A DNA stretch of 64,000 nucleotides. Source: Thermoanaerobacterales bacterium (GTDB lineage: Bacteria > Bacillota > Desulfotomaculia > Desulfotomaculales > JASEER01). The position numbers were made by a program, and so were the translations under genes. Under the pieces are notes generated by a model, which saw only the letters and a program-made list of their open reading frames with translations, was not told where the DNA came from and did no database searches. The stretch lies in contig JASEER010000001.1 in assembly GCA_030019475.1 (NCBI GenBank), positions 44,236 through 108,235 on the forward strand. Direction: 5' to 3'. Of this stretch, positions 49,298 to 58,024 are shown one piece after another. Each line of letters starts with the position of its first letter. Positions within the stretch are counted from its first letter, which is position 1.

Positions 49298-50686
49298 TTA
49301 CCCCATGCTTTCGGCCAGCCAGCGGCGGCCGACCACCCGCAGCAGGAGAGCCACGGCCAGGGCCATTCCCAGGGTCGCCAGCAGCGTCGGTACGGTCGGC
49401 AGTATGTACCAGAGGTACAAATAGACGGAACTGATGACGATCGACATGAGCATCAGCGGGAAGGCGACCTTCATAAAGCCCAGGAAGCTCATTGGCAGTC
49501 CCCGCTTTTCGGCCATCCCGATGACGACGACATTGGCCGAGGCCCCGATGATCGTACCGTTGCCGCCCAGGCATGCGCCCAGGGACAAAGACCACCAGAG
49601 GAAGTTCAGGTCTGAAAGCGGGATGTTGCCCAGGGTGCCCATATCCTGGATCAGGGGGATCATGGTGGCCACGAAGGGGATGTTGTCCACGAAGGCCGAA
49701 GCAATGGCAGACAGCCACAGAATGAGCATTCCGGTGGGCACGATCAGTCCGCCGGTGACGTCGAGGGCGAAGCGGGCCAGCATGTTGATGACGCCGACCT
49801 CCTCCAGGGCGCCGACCACCACGAATAGCCCCACGAAGAAGAAGATCACCGGCCACTCAACCGCCTGTAGCGGGTGCTCCGGGTCGGAGCGGGTGACAAG
49901 GAGCAAAAGGCTCGCCCCTGCAAGGGCGATCACGCTGGATTCCAGGTGCAGGTACTGGTGGAGCATGAAGCCCAGTATGGTAAGGCCCAGAACCGCCAGC
50001 GAGCGTTTCAACAGCCCGATGTCACGCAATTCGGAGGTCTCGTCCAGTTCCATAAGGCTTTCCCTCATCTCCGGCCTGACGCGCAACTGCTTGCGGTAGT
50101 AGATCTGCAGGATGAAGATCGTGGTCACATGGATCAGGATCACCACCGGGGTGAGGTTGATCACGAAATCCATAAACCCCAGGTGGGTGGCGCTGCCGAT
50201 CATGATGTTCGGCGGGTCGCCGATCAGGGTCGCCGTGCCGCCGATGTTTGAGGCCAGGATCTCGGTCAGCAGGAAGGGCAGTGGATTAAGTCCCAGCTTC
50301 CTGGCGATGGCGAACGTTACGGGGACGATCAATAGGACCGTAGTCACGTTGTCGAGAAGGGCCGAGAGCACCGCCGTGATCGCCGCCAGGGCGGCCAGGA
50401 TGGCCAGGGGGCGCCCCCCGGCCGCCTTGGCGGCCCGGATGGCGAGGTATTCGAAGACGCCGGTCTCCCGCGTAACCCCGACGATGATCATCATACCCAC
50501 CAGAAGGCCGATGGTGTTCCAGTCCACGGCATGAACGGCGGCCTCCGGGTCGAGAATGCCGGAAAGGACGATCACCGCGGCGCCGACGAAGGCGGCCACG
50601 GCACGGTGGATCTTTTCCGAAACGATGACGGCGTAGGTAATGAGAAAGACTCCGGTGGCGAAAAACACCTGGTAATTTTCCGGCAC
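49298..50686 (-). CDS. ArsB/NhaD-family (SLC13-like ion transporter) permease
   Basis: A 462-residue permease with about eleven helices. Two repeats with the characteristic LLDNVTTVLLIVPVTFAIA / NIGGTATLIGDPPNIMIGS and AFVDNIPFVATMIP / LGGNGTIIGASANVVVIG hairpins (NhaD/ArsB/CitMHS type). It could move Na+, arsenite or an anion such as sulfate or a carboxylate. GTG start at 50686. It lies 80 bases downstream of the CBS gene on the same strand and 67 bases upstream of the kinase gene. Confidence 0.88.
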   Translation of the reverse strand: MPENYQVFFATGVFLITYAVIVSEKIHRAVAAFVGAAVIVLSGILDPEAAVHAVDWNTIGLLVGMMIIVGVTRETGVFEYLAIRAAKAAGGRPLAILAALAAITAVLSALLDNVTTVLLIVPVTFAIARKLGLNPLPFLLTEILASNIGGTATLIGDPPNIMIGSATHLGFMDFVINLTPVVILIHVTTIFILQIYYRKQLRVRPEMRESLMELDETSELRDIGLLKRSLAVLGLTILGFMLHQYLHLESSVIALAGASLLLLVTRSDPEHPLQAVEWPVIFFFVGLFVVVGALEEVGVINMLARFALDVTGGLIVPTGMLILWLSAIASAFVDNIPFVATMIPLIQDMGTLGNIPLSDLNFLWWSLSLGACLGGNGTIIGASANVVVIGMAEKRGLPMSFLGFMKVAFPLMLMSIVISSVYLYLWYILPTVPTLLATLGMALAVALLLRVVGRRWLAESMG

Positions 50687-50766
50687 GAGCTGAACCCCTT
50701 TATTAACATTTTCCCATTTGGTGAATCAGTTCGCCGGGTAAAGAGCGTTTCCTGCCGGCGGGGGTT

Positions 50767-51333
50767 TCAAACAGGACCGGCACCCCGCGGGCCTTGGGCG
50801 CTCAAGTGCCGGTCCGCGGCGGTTTCGGGGGCGGGTATGCCGGCCGGCGCCGGGTTGTTACCCTCGATCAAAGTGCAGATTTCGTCGAAGATGCCATGGC
50901 TGCGCAGGATGCCGGTCACCCGTCCGTTTTCGACTACAGGCAAAGTTCCCACGTTATTGCTGACCATAAGGTGCACGGCCTTGGAAATCGGGTCGCTGGC
51001 GTTGACGCTGATGAAATTGAGCGGGCGCATCACCTCGCGCACTTTTTTCCGCGCCTCTTCGCGGCACTTAGCGGTGAAGAAACCGCGCCACCAGACAGGA
51101 AGGACCCAGCTTTCAGTAATGACGAAGTCCGGCTGCATGGCCCGCAGGATGGTCCTCTGGCTGATCACGCCCAGGGGTTGGCCGTCTCCGCCGGCGACCA
51201 GGAGAGTGCGAAAACCCCGGGCGGTGGCCTCCTTCAGGCGCGCCACCGCGGTACCGACGGTGTCATCGAGGGTTACCGCCGGGTAAGACTCCAGGGGAAG
51301 CATTAGATCTTTAGCCGTTTTCTCATACGGCAT
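50767..51333 (-). CDS. CBS-domain protein with aromatic linker, copy 2
   Basis: A 188-residue protein. Two CBS halves (about 8-70 and 100-160) flank WVLPVWWRGFFTAKCREE, matching the aromatic linker of the CBS protein at 45880. A proline-rich tail follows. It overlaps the gamma-carbonic-anhydrase-like gene by 11 bases, so the two are translationally coupled. A regulatory role for the permease or carbonic anhydrase is inferred. Confidence 0.82.
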   Translation of the reverse strand: MPYEKTAKDLMLPLESYPAVTLDDTVGTAVARLKEATARGFRTLLVAGGDGQPLGVISQRTILRAMQPDFVITESWVLPVWWRGFFTAKCREEARKKVREVMRPLNFISVNASDPISKAVHLMVSNNVGTLPVVENGRVTGILRSHGIFDEICTLIEGNNPAPAGIPAPETAADRHLSAQGPRGAGPV

Positions 51334-51901
51334 GTGGCTTCAGCGATTCCTCCTCCAGGGCCAGGTAGCCCCGACGCAACTCGCGGTTGACGCGCAAAAC
51401 CTCGGCGGTAAACGCCTGCTGGGATTCTCCCGCCTGCGGCAGGTGTTCGACGTCGCCCGGCGTGGCGACCGTCATCCCGGGAGGGACGAAGGTCCCTCGG
51501 GGCAGGTCGACGTTCAAAACCAGCGCCCCGTGGCCGATAAAGCATCCGCGTCCCAGGCGGGACGAAAGGATGGTGGCCCTGAAGCCCACGAAGGAGCCCT
51601 CGCCGATCACGCAGGGGCCGTGCAGAATCGCGCCGTGCGCGATGCAGCAAGAGGGCCCGACCTCGATAAAACTGTTGAGCAGGGCATGCATGATCACGCC
51701 GTCCTGGACATTTGTGTCCCGCCGGATAATAATCGGGGAGCCCTCGTCGGCCCTCAGGACGGCGCCCGGGCAGACGATGACCCGGCTTTCAATGCGCACG
51801 TCGCCGATTAACACGGCCGCCGGGTCTGCAAAGGCGTCCCCGGCCACCGCCGGCATACGGGAATCCTGGCTCCACTCCGTCAGCGGGCTGGGCCGCAACA
51901 A
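51323..51901 (-). CDS. Gamma-carbonic-anhydrase-like left-handed beta-helix protein
   Basis: A 192-residue hexapeptide-repeat protein: VLIGDVRIESRVIVCPGAVLRADEG, IIIRRDTNVQDGVIMHALLNS, CCIAHGAILHGPCVIGEGSFVGF, RGCFIGHGALVLNV. Histidines of the HAxxxS, AHGAxLHG and GHGA type are at the positions used for zinc in gamma carbonic anhydrases (CamH/YrdA); activity is not certain. I choose TTG at 51901 following AAAGGAGGGGG; an in-frame start 12 codons upstream lacks a ribosome-binding site. Confidence 0.8.
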   Translation of the reverse strand: MLRPSPLTEWSQDSRMPAVAGDAFADPAAVLIGDVRIESRVIVCPGAVLRADEGSPIIIRRDTNVQDGVIMHALLNSFIEVGPSCCIAHGAILHGPCVIGEGSFVGFRATILSSRLGRGCFIGHGALVLNVDLPRGTFVPPGMTVATPGDVEHLPQAGESQQAFTAEVLRVNRELRRGYLALEEESLKPHAV

Positions 51902-52155
51902 GGCATAACCCCCTCCTTTTGGTACTTTGTTGAACAAGCTTCTGCCGTGGATGATGACCCCGCATCACGGGCCGAGGGGCCCGGCGACACCGATCATTTC
52001 ACCGTTTCGGCCGGGACCGCGTCTCGGGTGCGGGAGGGTGGGACCTTCGGTCGGCGAACCGGGTTTTGGTTTAAAAAGTGACGATATTTCGCGCGACAGA
52101 AGGTTGAGAGTCCCTTTTCTGTGACGTTCCAGTCTAACATAAGTAGTGACAAATC

Positions 52156-52171
52156 TGTGAATAGATTCACA
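52156..52171. promoter_or_regulatory. CRP/FNR-type palindrome
   Basis: TGTGAATAGATTCACA is a perfect 16-base palindrome matching TGTGA-N6-TCACA. It lies just downstream of the minus-strand promoter at 52184-52212, around +13, where binding would repress. The regulator is not in the window. Confidence 0.6.
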
Positions 52172-52183
52172 TTATCACCCCTA

Positions 52184-52212
52184 ATTTTAACACGGGGTGT
52201 TTGCCGGGTCAA
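52184..52212 (-). promoter_or_regulatory. Promoter of the carbonic-anhydrase/CBS/permease/two-component operon
   Basis: TTGACC (52212-52207), 17 bases, TAAAAT (52189-52184) read on the minus strand. The start of transcription would be near 52177, leaving a leader of about 275 bases. No gene is supported in 51902-52325; the leader contains GC-rich palindromic segments (GGCCGAGGGGCCC). Confidence 0.75.
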
Positions 52213-52325
52213 GGCGGTCTGGTGGGCGGGACGTCGCGGAAGCCGGTATGAAGCAGATGCAGGCCATTGCTTTTGGGGGCCGGCGGCCCCTGAGAGGGAA
52301 GTGCCGGCCCCCCGCGGACCCCGGG

Positions 52326-53237
52326 TTAAACGGTTCCCCGGTCGGACGCCGAGCGGGGGACAACGACCACCCGGCGGGAGCCGACGAGGGCGCGGATGAA
52401 TACGAACAGCACCAGAAGCAGGCTGGCGGCCCAGACCAGGTATCCGCCGGGGGTCGTCAGGCCGAACTGTTTGAGCGCCACGGCGAGGCCGGTGATCGCA
52501 AGCGCGGCGCCGGCCAGGGGCCGTACGGCAAGGTGCGGGACCCGCCGCTGGCATAGCAGCCCCACCTGCTCCCCGATGGTCATCCCCAGCAGGATCAGGA
52601 TCACCGCGGCTACCTCCACCCGCCCGCCGAAGGAGAAGGTGAAGGCGCCCCATCCGGTTGCCAGCAGGCCCGCCAGGGCGGCGGTGGCCCTGGTTTCTTC
52701 CTGCTTCAGGCCGGCCACCGCCAGCGCCGGCAGGGCCAGCAGCGCGGCATCCATGCCCGTCAGGCCCATCAGGATCCCGGCGGTCACGCCCGCCAGGGGC
52801 AGCAGCGGCGCCAGGCGGGGGCAGGGCACGGGGGTCAGGCCGCGGCGGCCGAAGGTATATAACAGACCATAAGCAAGGAGGACGACGATGTAGAACCATC
52901 GTAAGGGGGGGCCGGTAACATTGGCGTCAGCCATAGTCAGCAGGAGTACCTTGCCGATGCTCACTCCTGCGGCGATCTGCAGCCCCAGCAGGATGCCGCG
53001 GCGAAAGTCGGGATTGGTGAAGCTGCCCTCACGGAAGGTATCCATTACGGCCCGTCCGAGAAGGCATACGATGCCTGTTCCCACCGCGTGGCTCATAGGG
53101 AAGCCAAAGATGTTCAGCGCGGGAATCAGGCCGAGAGTGCCGGCCGGACCCGCAAAACGGGTGAGCACACCGATGCCCAGGGCGATCATAAAAAGGGCAA
53201 AGCCGTTGACGAAGGTTTCGGCCAGGGCCAGATACAT
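52326..53237 (-). CDS. TauE/SafE (TSUP)-like membrane protein, copy 3 (divergent)
   Basis: A 303-residue membrane protein with about eight helices. It shows the TSUP half-repeats in weaker form: FAGPAGTLGLIPALNIFGFPMSHAVGTGIVCLLGRAVMDTFREG and AGILMGLTGMDAALLALPALAVAG (given in part). It lacks the GGGF motifs of the other two copies. ATG at 53237 follows GGAGGAGGGG. It lies 41 bases after a 52-aa membrane protein gene on the same strand. Substrate unknown. Confidence 0.75.
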   Translation of the reverse strand: MYLALAETFVNGFALFMIALGIGVLTRFAGPAGTLGLIPALNIFGFPMSHAVGTGIVCLLGRAVMDTFREGSFTNPDFRRGILLGLQIAAGVSIGKVLLLTMADANVTGPPLRWFYIVVLLAYGLLYTFGRRGLTPVPCPRLAPLLPLAGVTAGILMGLTGMDAALLALPALAVAGLKQEETRATAALAGLLATGWGAFTFSFGGRVEVAAVILILLGMTIGEQVGLLCQRRVPHLAVRPLAGAALAITGLAVALKQFGLTTPGGYLVWAASLLLVLFVFIRALVGSRRVVVVPRSASDRGTV

Positions 53238-53278
53238 TGGGAACCCCTCCTCCAGGGCCGGTTTCGCGGCCCTACGTT

Positions 53279-53437
53279 CTACCGGCCCCGGCGCGCGTTC
53301 AGCCGGTGGGTGACAAACTCCGTAAGGGCACCCAGCCCGGCCGCGCACCCGACCACCAGGGCCAGAACCAGCAGTCCGTAAACGTAAACGCTGTTGGTAT
53401 AGGACTCCATAAAGAAGGCGGTCAACCCGTCAAACAT
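53279..53437 (-). CDS. 52-residue membrane protein, partner of the TauE-like gene
   Basis: ATG at 53437 follows GGAGGTGG. One long hydrophobic helix (about residues 16-40) and a basic C-terminus (THRLNARRGR). The frame is open for 18 codons further upstream but without a start signal. It forms a two-gene operon with the TauE-like gene behind the promoter at 53505. No family recognised. Confidence 0.65.
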   Translation of the reverse strand: MFDGLTAFFMESYTNSVYVYGLLVLALVVGCAAGLGALTEFVTHRLNARRGR

Positions 53438-53504
53438 AAGGCCACCTCCACTAAAGGGTAATGACAATAGCATAAAAAAGGCATTGAACACATTGAGGAA
53501 ACAT

Positions 53505-53534
53505 GGTATACTCGAGTTGTACTCGTGGTGACAA
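53505..53534 (-). promoter_or_regulatory. Promoter of the 52-aa/TauE-like operon
   Basis: TTGTCA (53534-53529), 18 bases, TATACC (53510-53505). The same TTGTCAC -35 element occurs at the aprBA promoter. Confidence 0.65.
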
Positions 53535-53560
53535 TCACAACTGCACTGACAGATAGCCGG

Positions 53561-55039
53561 TCAGCTATGGTCGGACCTTGCCATGAGGTGTAGGAGACCG
53601 GCCAGGGCATAGACCTCCAGTTGCCCCTGGATAAAGGCTTCGGAGTGCTGGTGGTCCGCATAAGGATACACGACCGGCAAGCGGGTCATATCGTGCACGA
53701 CCCTGAACCCCGAGGCCAGGTTGGTGCAAGCGTCATACGCCGCGGCGATTTCCGTGCCGGTCGGACCGTGTAAGTCCGTACGGAGAACACGGGTGCGCCT
53801 GAGCATTTTTTCCTTCTTAATCACCTCTTCTCGCCGGGAGTAGCGGAAGTCGCTTTTCGCCGGCTCGTAATCGAACTCGATGAACTGTTCGCACCCGTGG
53901 CGCTTCAGTACATCCTGCACACGTTGACGGATGGTCTTTTCCCGGGTCAACTTCTTCTGGCGTACGGCGGCCCTCAGCTGGTCAAGGTCCTGGGCGGCCT
54001 GGGCCAGGCCGGACTCGATGGCCTGGTCGGAAGGGGCCTCCGGTTCGACGTTATGGCTGAGAATATAGCGTTGTCCCTCGAACTCTACGGTCTTGATCCA
54101 GCGGCCCCGGTGAATGGTTCCGTTTCCTGCCCAGGGGTCCGTGGCGGTGAAGGGTGCCCGGGCGTAACGCTCGGGCGGGAGGGCGACAATAGAATTTGGA
54201 ACGGCCGGCGCAGCCCCCCCGAAGAGGTCCTCCTCGAAGAGGATAAAGGCGTCGCCCCCGCAGGTCTCACGGTACTGGTGCCGTAAGGCGCAGACGTGCT
54301 CCGGGGTTAGGTCCCCGGAAAGCAGGCGGCAGCCTATGGGCAGGCCGTCGGGGTGGACGATCAGGGCCATGGGCAACGGCCGGCGGTATGGCCGGATTTG
54401 ATAGGCCGTCCCCGCGGTGGTGATGCCGCACTCGTTTCCCACGAATTCTCCCACTATCGGGTGGATAAAGAGGGAAGGCGGCTCCGAGTCCGCCCGGATG
54501 CGCTTCAGGATGTGCCTTTCGAGCGCCGGGACAATGGCGGCCAGGTGACAAAAGGCCTTGAAGAAGGCTATGCCGGGAACCTCTTCGCCGCCCAGCGGCC
54601 GCAAGTTCAGATCGGCACAACGGACGCTGAGCGGGCGGGTGTCTTCAGGGTGCAGGACGTGGGCGATAACGGCCGCCTCGATAAGGGAGCCGAATTCCTC
54701 CACTTTCGGAGTTTTATCCCCTTCAAGGCGGGCCAGGGCCTCATCCAGGCCCAGCCGGCACCAGACGCGCTGCAGGGGCTCGACCGATGCCCGCTCCGTG
54801 GCAGATGGGAGATCGATTTTAAACGACGGCAAAGCCGTGCCGGGGGGGCAAAGCCTGCTCAAGCCGGCGATGAGCGCCTCAACCTTGTCCGGGGCAAGCC
54901 GTTCGATGTTCCCCAGGTTGGCGATAACCCGCTGCCTGACCTTTCCGCCCTCGCGGTAATTCTCGATGAGCTTCAGGTAGATGTACTCCTTGTCTCCCCG
55001 GCGGGTGGTTACTTTACGAAAGAACACAATAATCACCAC
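53561..55039 (-). CDS. IS1634-like transposase with apparently lost DDE residues
   Basis: A 492-residue ORF related to IS1634-family transposases: N-terminal YIYLKLIENYREGGKVRQRVIANLG (given in part), middle PLPMALIVHPDGLPIGCRLLSGD and the C-terminal fold TRVLRTDLHGPTGTEIAAAYD to LEVYALAGLLHLM. At the three catalytic positions family members have YDVT, ADRG and ERAFR; here the corresponding stretches read IHPIV (about 192-196), LFEED (267-271) and ASGFR (442-446). No flanking inverted repeats were found. Either a recent decay without stops or an exapted DNA-binding protein. The GTG start follows AAGGTGG. Confidence 0.7.
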   Translation of the reverse strand: MVIIVFFRKVTTRRGDKEYIYLKLIENYREGGKVRQRVIANLGNIERLAPDKVEALIAGLSRLCPPGTALPSFKIDLPSATERASVEPLQRVWCRLGLDEALARLEGDKTPKVEEFGSLIEAAVIAHVLHPEDTRPLSVRCADLNLRPLGGEEVPGIAFFKAFCHLAAIVPALERHILKRIRADSEPPSLFIHPIVGEFVGNECGITTAGTAYQIRPYRRPLPMALIVHPDGLPIGCRLLSGDLTPEHVCALRHQYRETCGGDAFILFEEDLFGGAAPAVPNSIVALPPERYARAPFTATDPWAGNGTIHRGRWIKTVEFEGQRYILSHNVEPEAPSDQAIESGLAQAAQDLDQLRAAVRQKKLTREKTIRQRVQDVLKRHGCEQFIEFDYEPAKSDFRYSRREEVIKKEKMLRRTRVLRTDLHGPTGTEIAAAYDACTNLASGFRVVHDMTRLPVVYPYADHQHSEAFIQGQLEVYALAGLLHLMARSDHS

Positions 55040-55297
55040 CTTGGCAAATACGTTGTGAACTGGCTAACTAACTGGGTGTTTCAACCCCGGGTCCAGGGGC
55101 CGTTTCCTGCGCGTAGTGTCAACTTATGTTGACCTGGATAGGCCATGTTCCGCGCCGAAAGCCGCAGATCCCTTAGGACGTGGCCTTGGTAAGGTTGGGG
55201 TTGGAGTAGTGACAAGGTTGTGAAAAAGTGCACTAACCTTTTAGATGATGCTAGCATGAGGGGGTAATGGAGTCAACGGGCTGGGTGATTGTAGTGT
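55040..55297. other. Intergenic region upstream of the transposase-like gene
   Basis: No gene supported. Two inverted repeats are visible: GTCAAC-N4-GTTGAC (around 55119-55134) and AAGGTT...AACCTT (around 55213-55239), near a GTAGTGACAAGG word also seen at 52144 and 56838. They could be operators or remnants of an element end. Confidence 0.35.
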
Positions 55298-55345
55298 AAA
55301 AAAATTTTTGCCACCCCTCCTATCCTTGAAGGGGTGGCAAATTTG
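55298..55345 (-). terminator. Terminator of the CoA-transferase gene
   Basis: Perfect stem TTTGCCACCCC / GGGGTGGCAAA with a 13-base loop, followed on the minus strand by AATTTTTTT. It lies eleven bases beyond the stop codon. Confidence 0.9.
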
Positions 55346-55355
55346 TCCCTGCTTC

Positions 55356-56684
55356 CTATCTTGTAAGCCCCAGTTTCTTTGCGGCCTGCGCCAACCCGTC
55401 GCGATAGTTCGGATGGGCGATGGCGATCAGGGCCTCGGCCCTCTGCCGGAGGGTCCGTCCCTTTAAGAAGGCCACGCCGTATTCGGTCGCCACCGCGTCG
55501 ATGTCGTGACGCCCCACGCAGACGACGCTGTCCGGGCTGAGCTGGGGCACAATGGCCGACTGGCCCTTTTCGTTGCGGGAACGCAGGACGAGGAAAAACC
55601 GCCCCTCGGGCGCCATGGCACAGCCGCGCGCGAAGTCCACCTGCCCACCGCTGACAAGCCGCCTCGCCCCGAAGGCCTGGGCCGTTGCCTGGCCGAGAAG
55701 GTCGACCTCGCCTGCGGTGTAGATGGCCGTCATCCGGATGTTGCGCGCGATTATCGCCGGGTCGTTGGTATAGGAAACCGGGTGCATTTCGATCAGCGGG
55801 TTGTCATCCACGAAACGGTACAGGCGACGGGAGCCGATGACGGAGGTGCAGATGACCTTATCCGGATGGATGGTCTTATGACGGTTGGTGACCGCCCCGG
55901 CGTGGACCAAGTCGGCGATGGCGTCGGTGAGAAAATCGCAGTGCACTCCGAGGCCGTGCTTGTCACGGAGGGCCTCTCCGACGGCCTGGGGAATGGGGCC
56001 GAGGCCGAGGGCTATGGTCGCGCCGTCGGGGATGTGTTCGGCGACGTGGGCGGCGATGGCCTTTGTCTCTTCATCCGGTTCATCGTAGGCGTAGTCCGGG
56101 AGGGGACTGTCGTCCTCTACTATGCAATCGGCCTGGGCGATATGGATGAAGCTCGTGCCATGGGTCCGCGGCATATTGGGGTTAACCACCAGCAGTACCT
56201 TCTTCGCCAGGCGCGCCGCGGTGGTTGTGTAGTCCACCGCCACACCGAAGCTGCAGAAACCGTGCTGGTCGATGGGTGAAACGGTGCCCATGAAGATATC
56301 GATATCCATATTTTCGGCCAGGAAAGAGGGATACTGGTGGAAGTAGCCGAACATCAGCCCCGATCGTCCTGCCGGCACGCCCGGGCGGGGCGTCCCGTTG
56401 GCTATCCAGGCGACATGCCGGAAGTGGCGTTCCATGCCGGGTTTACGGTAGCCGTTCCCACCCATGGGAAGCATTTGGTGGATACGCACCCCGCGCAGGT
56501 CCGCCTTGCGCTGGGTCATTGCCTCCAGCAGGACCGTGGGTTCACCGGCGCCCAGCGGCAGTACGATATTCTGCTCCGACTCGATATACTTGACAGCGTC
56601 TTCGGGGGTGCACCTCTTAGCCTGATAGAGTTCTCTTAAAAACTGCTTGTCGTCCGTGAGAGGGGGGGTTTTAAACCAGACCAT
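55356..56684 (-). CDS. Acetyl-CoA hydrolase/transferase family protein (CoA-transferase)
   Basis: A 442-residue family-I-type CoA transferase of the acetyl-CoA hydrolase / 4-hydroxybutyrate CoA-transferase group. Segments: NIVLPLGAGEPTVLLEAM, MGTVSPIDQHGFCSFG, IALGLGPIPQAVGEAL and the catalytic-glutamate region IEMHPVSYTNDP, then GGQVDFARGCAMAPEGRFF. It would swap CoA between acetyl-CoA and another acid, useful in acetate production by incomplete oxidisers. The ATG at 56684 is used. Stands alone, ended by a strong terminator. Confidence 0.92.
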   Translation of the reverse strand: MVWFKTPPLTDDKQFLRELYQAKRCTPEDAVKYIESEQNIVLPLGAGEPTVLLEAMTQRKADLRGVRIHQMLPMGGNGYRKPGMERHFRHVAWIANGTPRPGVPAGRSGLMFGYFHQYPSFLAENMDIDIFMGTVSPIDQHGFCSFGVAVDYTTTAARLAKKVLLVVNPNMPRTHGTSFIHIAQADCIVEDDSPLPDYAYDEPDEETKAIAAHVAEHIPDGATIALGLGPIPQAVGEALRDKHGLGVHCDFLTDAIADLVHAGAVTNRHKTIHPDKVICTSVIGSRRLYRFVDDNPLIEMHPVSYTNDPAIIARNIRMTAIYTAGEVDLLGQATAQAFGARRLVSGGQVDFARGCAMAPEGRFFLVLRSRNEKGQSAIVPQLSPDSVVCVGRHDIDAVATEYGVAFLKGRTLRQRAEALIAIAHPNYRDGLAQAAKKLGLTR

Positions 56685-56754
56685 TTGGCACCATCCCTTT
56701 CTAAGTAATGGTTACGGGGTGACAAAACTTCCCCGGCGGCAGTGCAAATTGTTG

Positions 56755-56784
56755 TTGTCATTCTCGTAAACCAACTAGTATAAT
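56755..56784 (+). promoter_or_regulatory. Promoter upstream of the second TauE-TIGR02186 pair
   Basis: TTGTCA (56755-56760), 18 bases, TATAAT (56779-56784); the -10 lies in a palindrome TAGTATAATACTA. A second TATAAT at 57034-57039 is nearer the gene but has no good -35. Bases 56685-57097 hold no gene I can support. Confidence 0.55.
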
Positions 56785-57097
56785 ACTATAAAGCCACCCA
56801 TCTGTCCCGGATATACCAGGTTCCCGTAATGACAACCCGTAGTGACAAGGCGAAGACACCTCAAGCGGCTGGGGAGGTGTTAGCACTAGAAATTCCAAGC
56901 AATAATCACCTCGGGTTTGGGCACATTTCGTTTCTTTTATTTTCGCACCTTAAGTACTTTGGTTCACAATTGAATCGAGGCTCCCCAGAGGAAGCGAGGA
57001 TGCTTCCGAGCGAGATAGAAAGAGATAACCGGGTATAATAGTATGTCAGCACCTTTTTGCGGTTGTTGTACTTTCGGATTGAAGGAGAGAGAGTCGG

Positions 57098-58024
57098 ATG
57101 GAGATTTATCTGCCCATTGCGGGTATGCCGGTTAATGTTTTCCTCATCATGGGTCTAGGGGCGTTAGTCGGTGTCCTCTCCGGTTTGTTCGGCGTCGGCG
57201 GCGGTTTTCTGCTCACGCCCCTGCTGCTTTTCGTCGGTATTCCCCCGGCCGTGGCCGCGGCCTCGGACACGAACCAGATCGTCGCTGCTTCCTCGTCCGG
57301 TGCCCTGGCGCACAAACGCCTGGGCAACGTGGACATGAAAATGGGGCTTATCTACCTGGCAGGGGGTATCCTGGGCGGTACCTTCGGTGCGCAACTGGTG
57401 AAGTTCCTGCGCGGAGTCGGCAATTACGATCTCACGATGAAGCTTATCTACGTGGTAATGCTCACCCTCGTCGGCGGGTTTATGTTTATTGAAGGCCTGC
57501 AGACCCTGCGGGGCAAGGCTGCGGCCAAGAAGGAAGACGCCAAGCCCTCCGCTTTCAAGCGCTTTGTAGACTCCCTGCCTTTCCAGACGGAGTTTAAGAC
57601 CAGCGGTGTACGGATCTCTATCCTTTTCCCCATCCTCCTCGGGTTCCTGGTCGGGGCCCTGGCTGCCCTGCTCGGCGTCGGCGGCGGCTTCATTACGATG
57701 CCGGCCATGATCTACCTCCTGGGCATGCCCACCATCGTGGCCATCGGCACCGACCTCTTCCAGATGGTTTTTACGACGATCAACATCACAATTCAGCAAG
57801 CCGTTACGAACCACACGGTGGATATCGTCCTGGCCATCCTGCTGTTCTGCGGTTCGACGATCGGAGCGCAGGTCGGCGCCCGCCTGTCGCGCCGGTTCAA
57901 GGGCGAGCAGTTGCGTGTGCTCCTGGCCGTCATCGTGCTCTCGGTGATGGTGAAGATCGTTTTTGACCTGGTGGCGACTCCCGACTCACTAATCCAGTTC
58001 GCTTCGGGGGGTGGCGGTCACTAA
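57098..58024 (+). CDS. TauE/SafE (TSUP) family membrane transporter, copy 2
   Basis: A 308-residue TSUP transporter with eight helices and the double GGGF signature: SGLFGVGGGFLLTPLLLFVGIP, NQIVAASSSGALAHKRLGNVD, and AALLGVGGGFITMPAMIYLLG, NHTVDIVLAILLFCG. It is the close paralog of the copy at 44122 (the N-terminal signatures are nearly identical). The ATG follows AAGGAGAGAGAG. Its stop overlaps the next gene by one base, exactly as in copy 1. No -24/-12 promoter was found here. Confidence 0.92.
   Translation: MEIYLPIAGMPVNVFLIMGLGALVGVLSGLFGVGGGFLLTPLLLFVGIPPAVAAASDTNQIVAASSSGALAHKRLGNVDMKMGLIYLAGGILGGTFGAQLVKFLRGVGNYDLTMKLIYVVMLTLVGGFMFIEGLQTLRGKAAAKKEDAKPSAFKRFVDSLPFQTEFKTSGVRISILFPILLGFLVGALAALLGVGGGFITMPAMIYLLGMPTIVAIGTDLFQMVFTTINITIQQAVTNHTVDIVLAILLFCGSTIGAQVGARLSRRFKGEQLRVLLAVIVLSVMVKIVFDLVATPDSLIQFASGGGGH

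Noticed and set aside
56829..57038. 69-codon ORF upstream of TauE copy 2
   Set aside because: Its ATG has no Shine-Dalgarno and the product resembles no protein; it lies in a probable leader.
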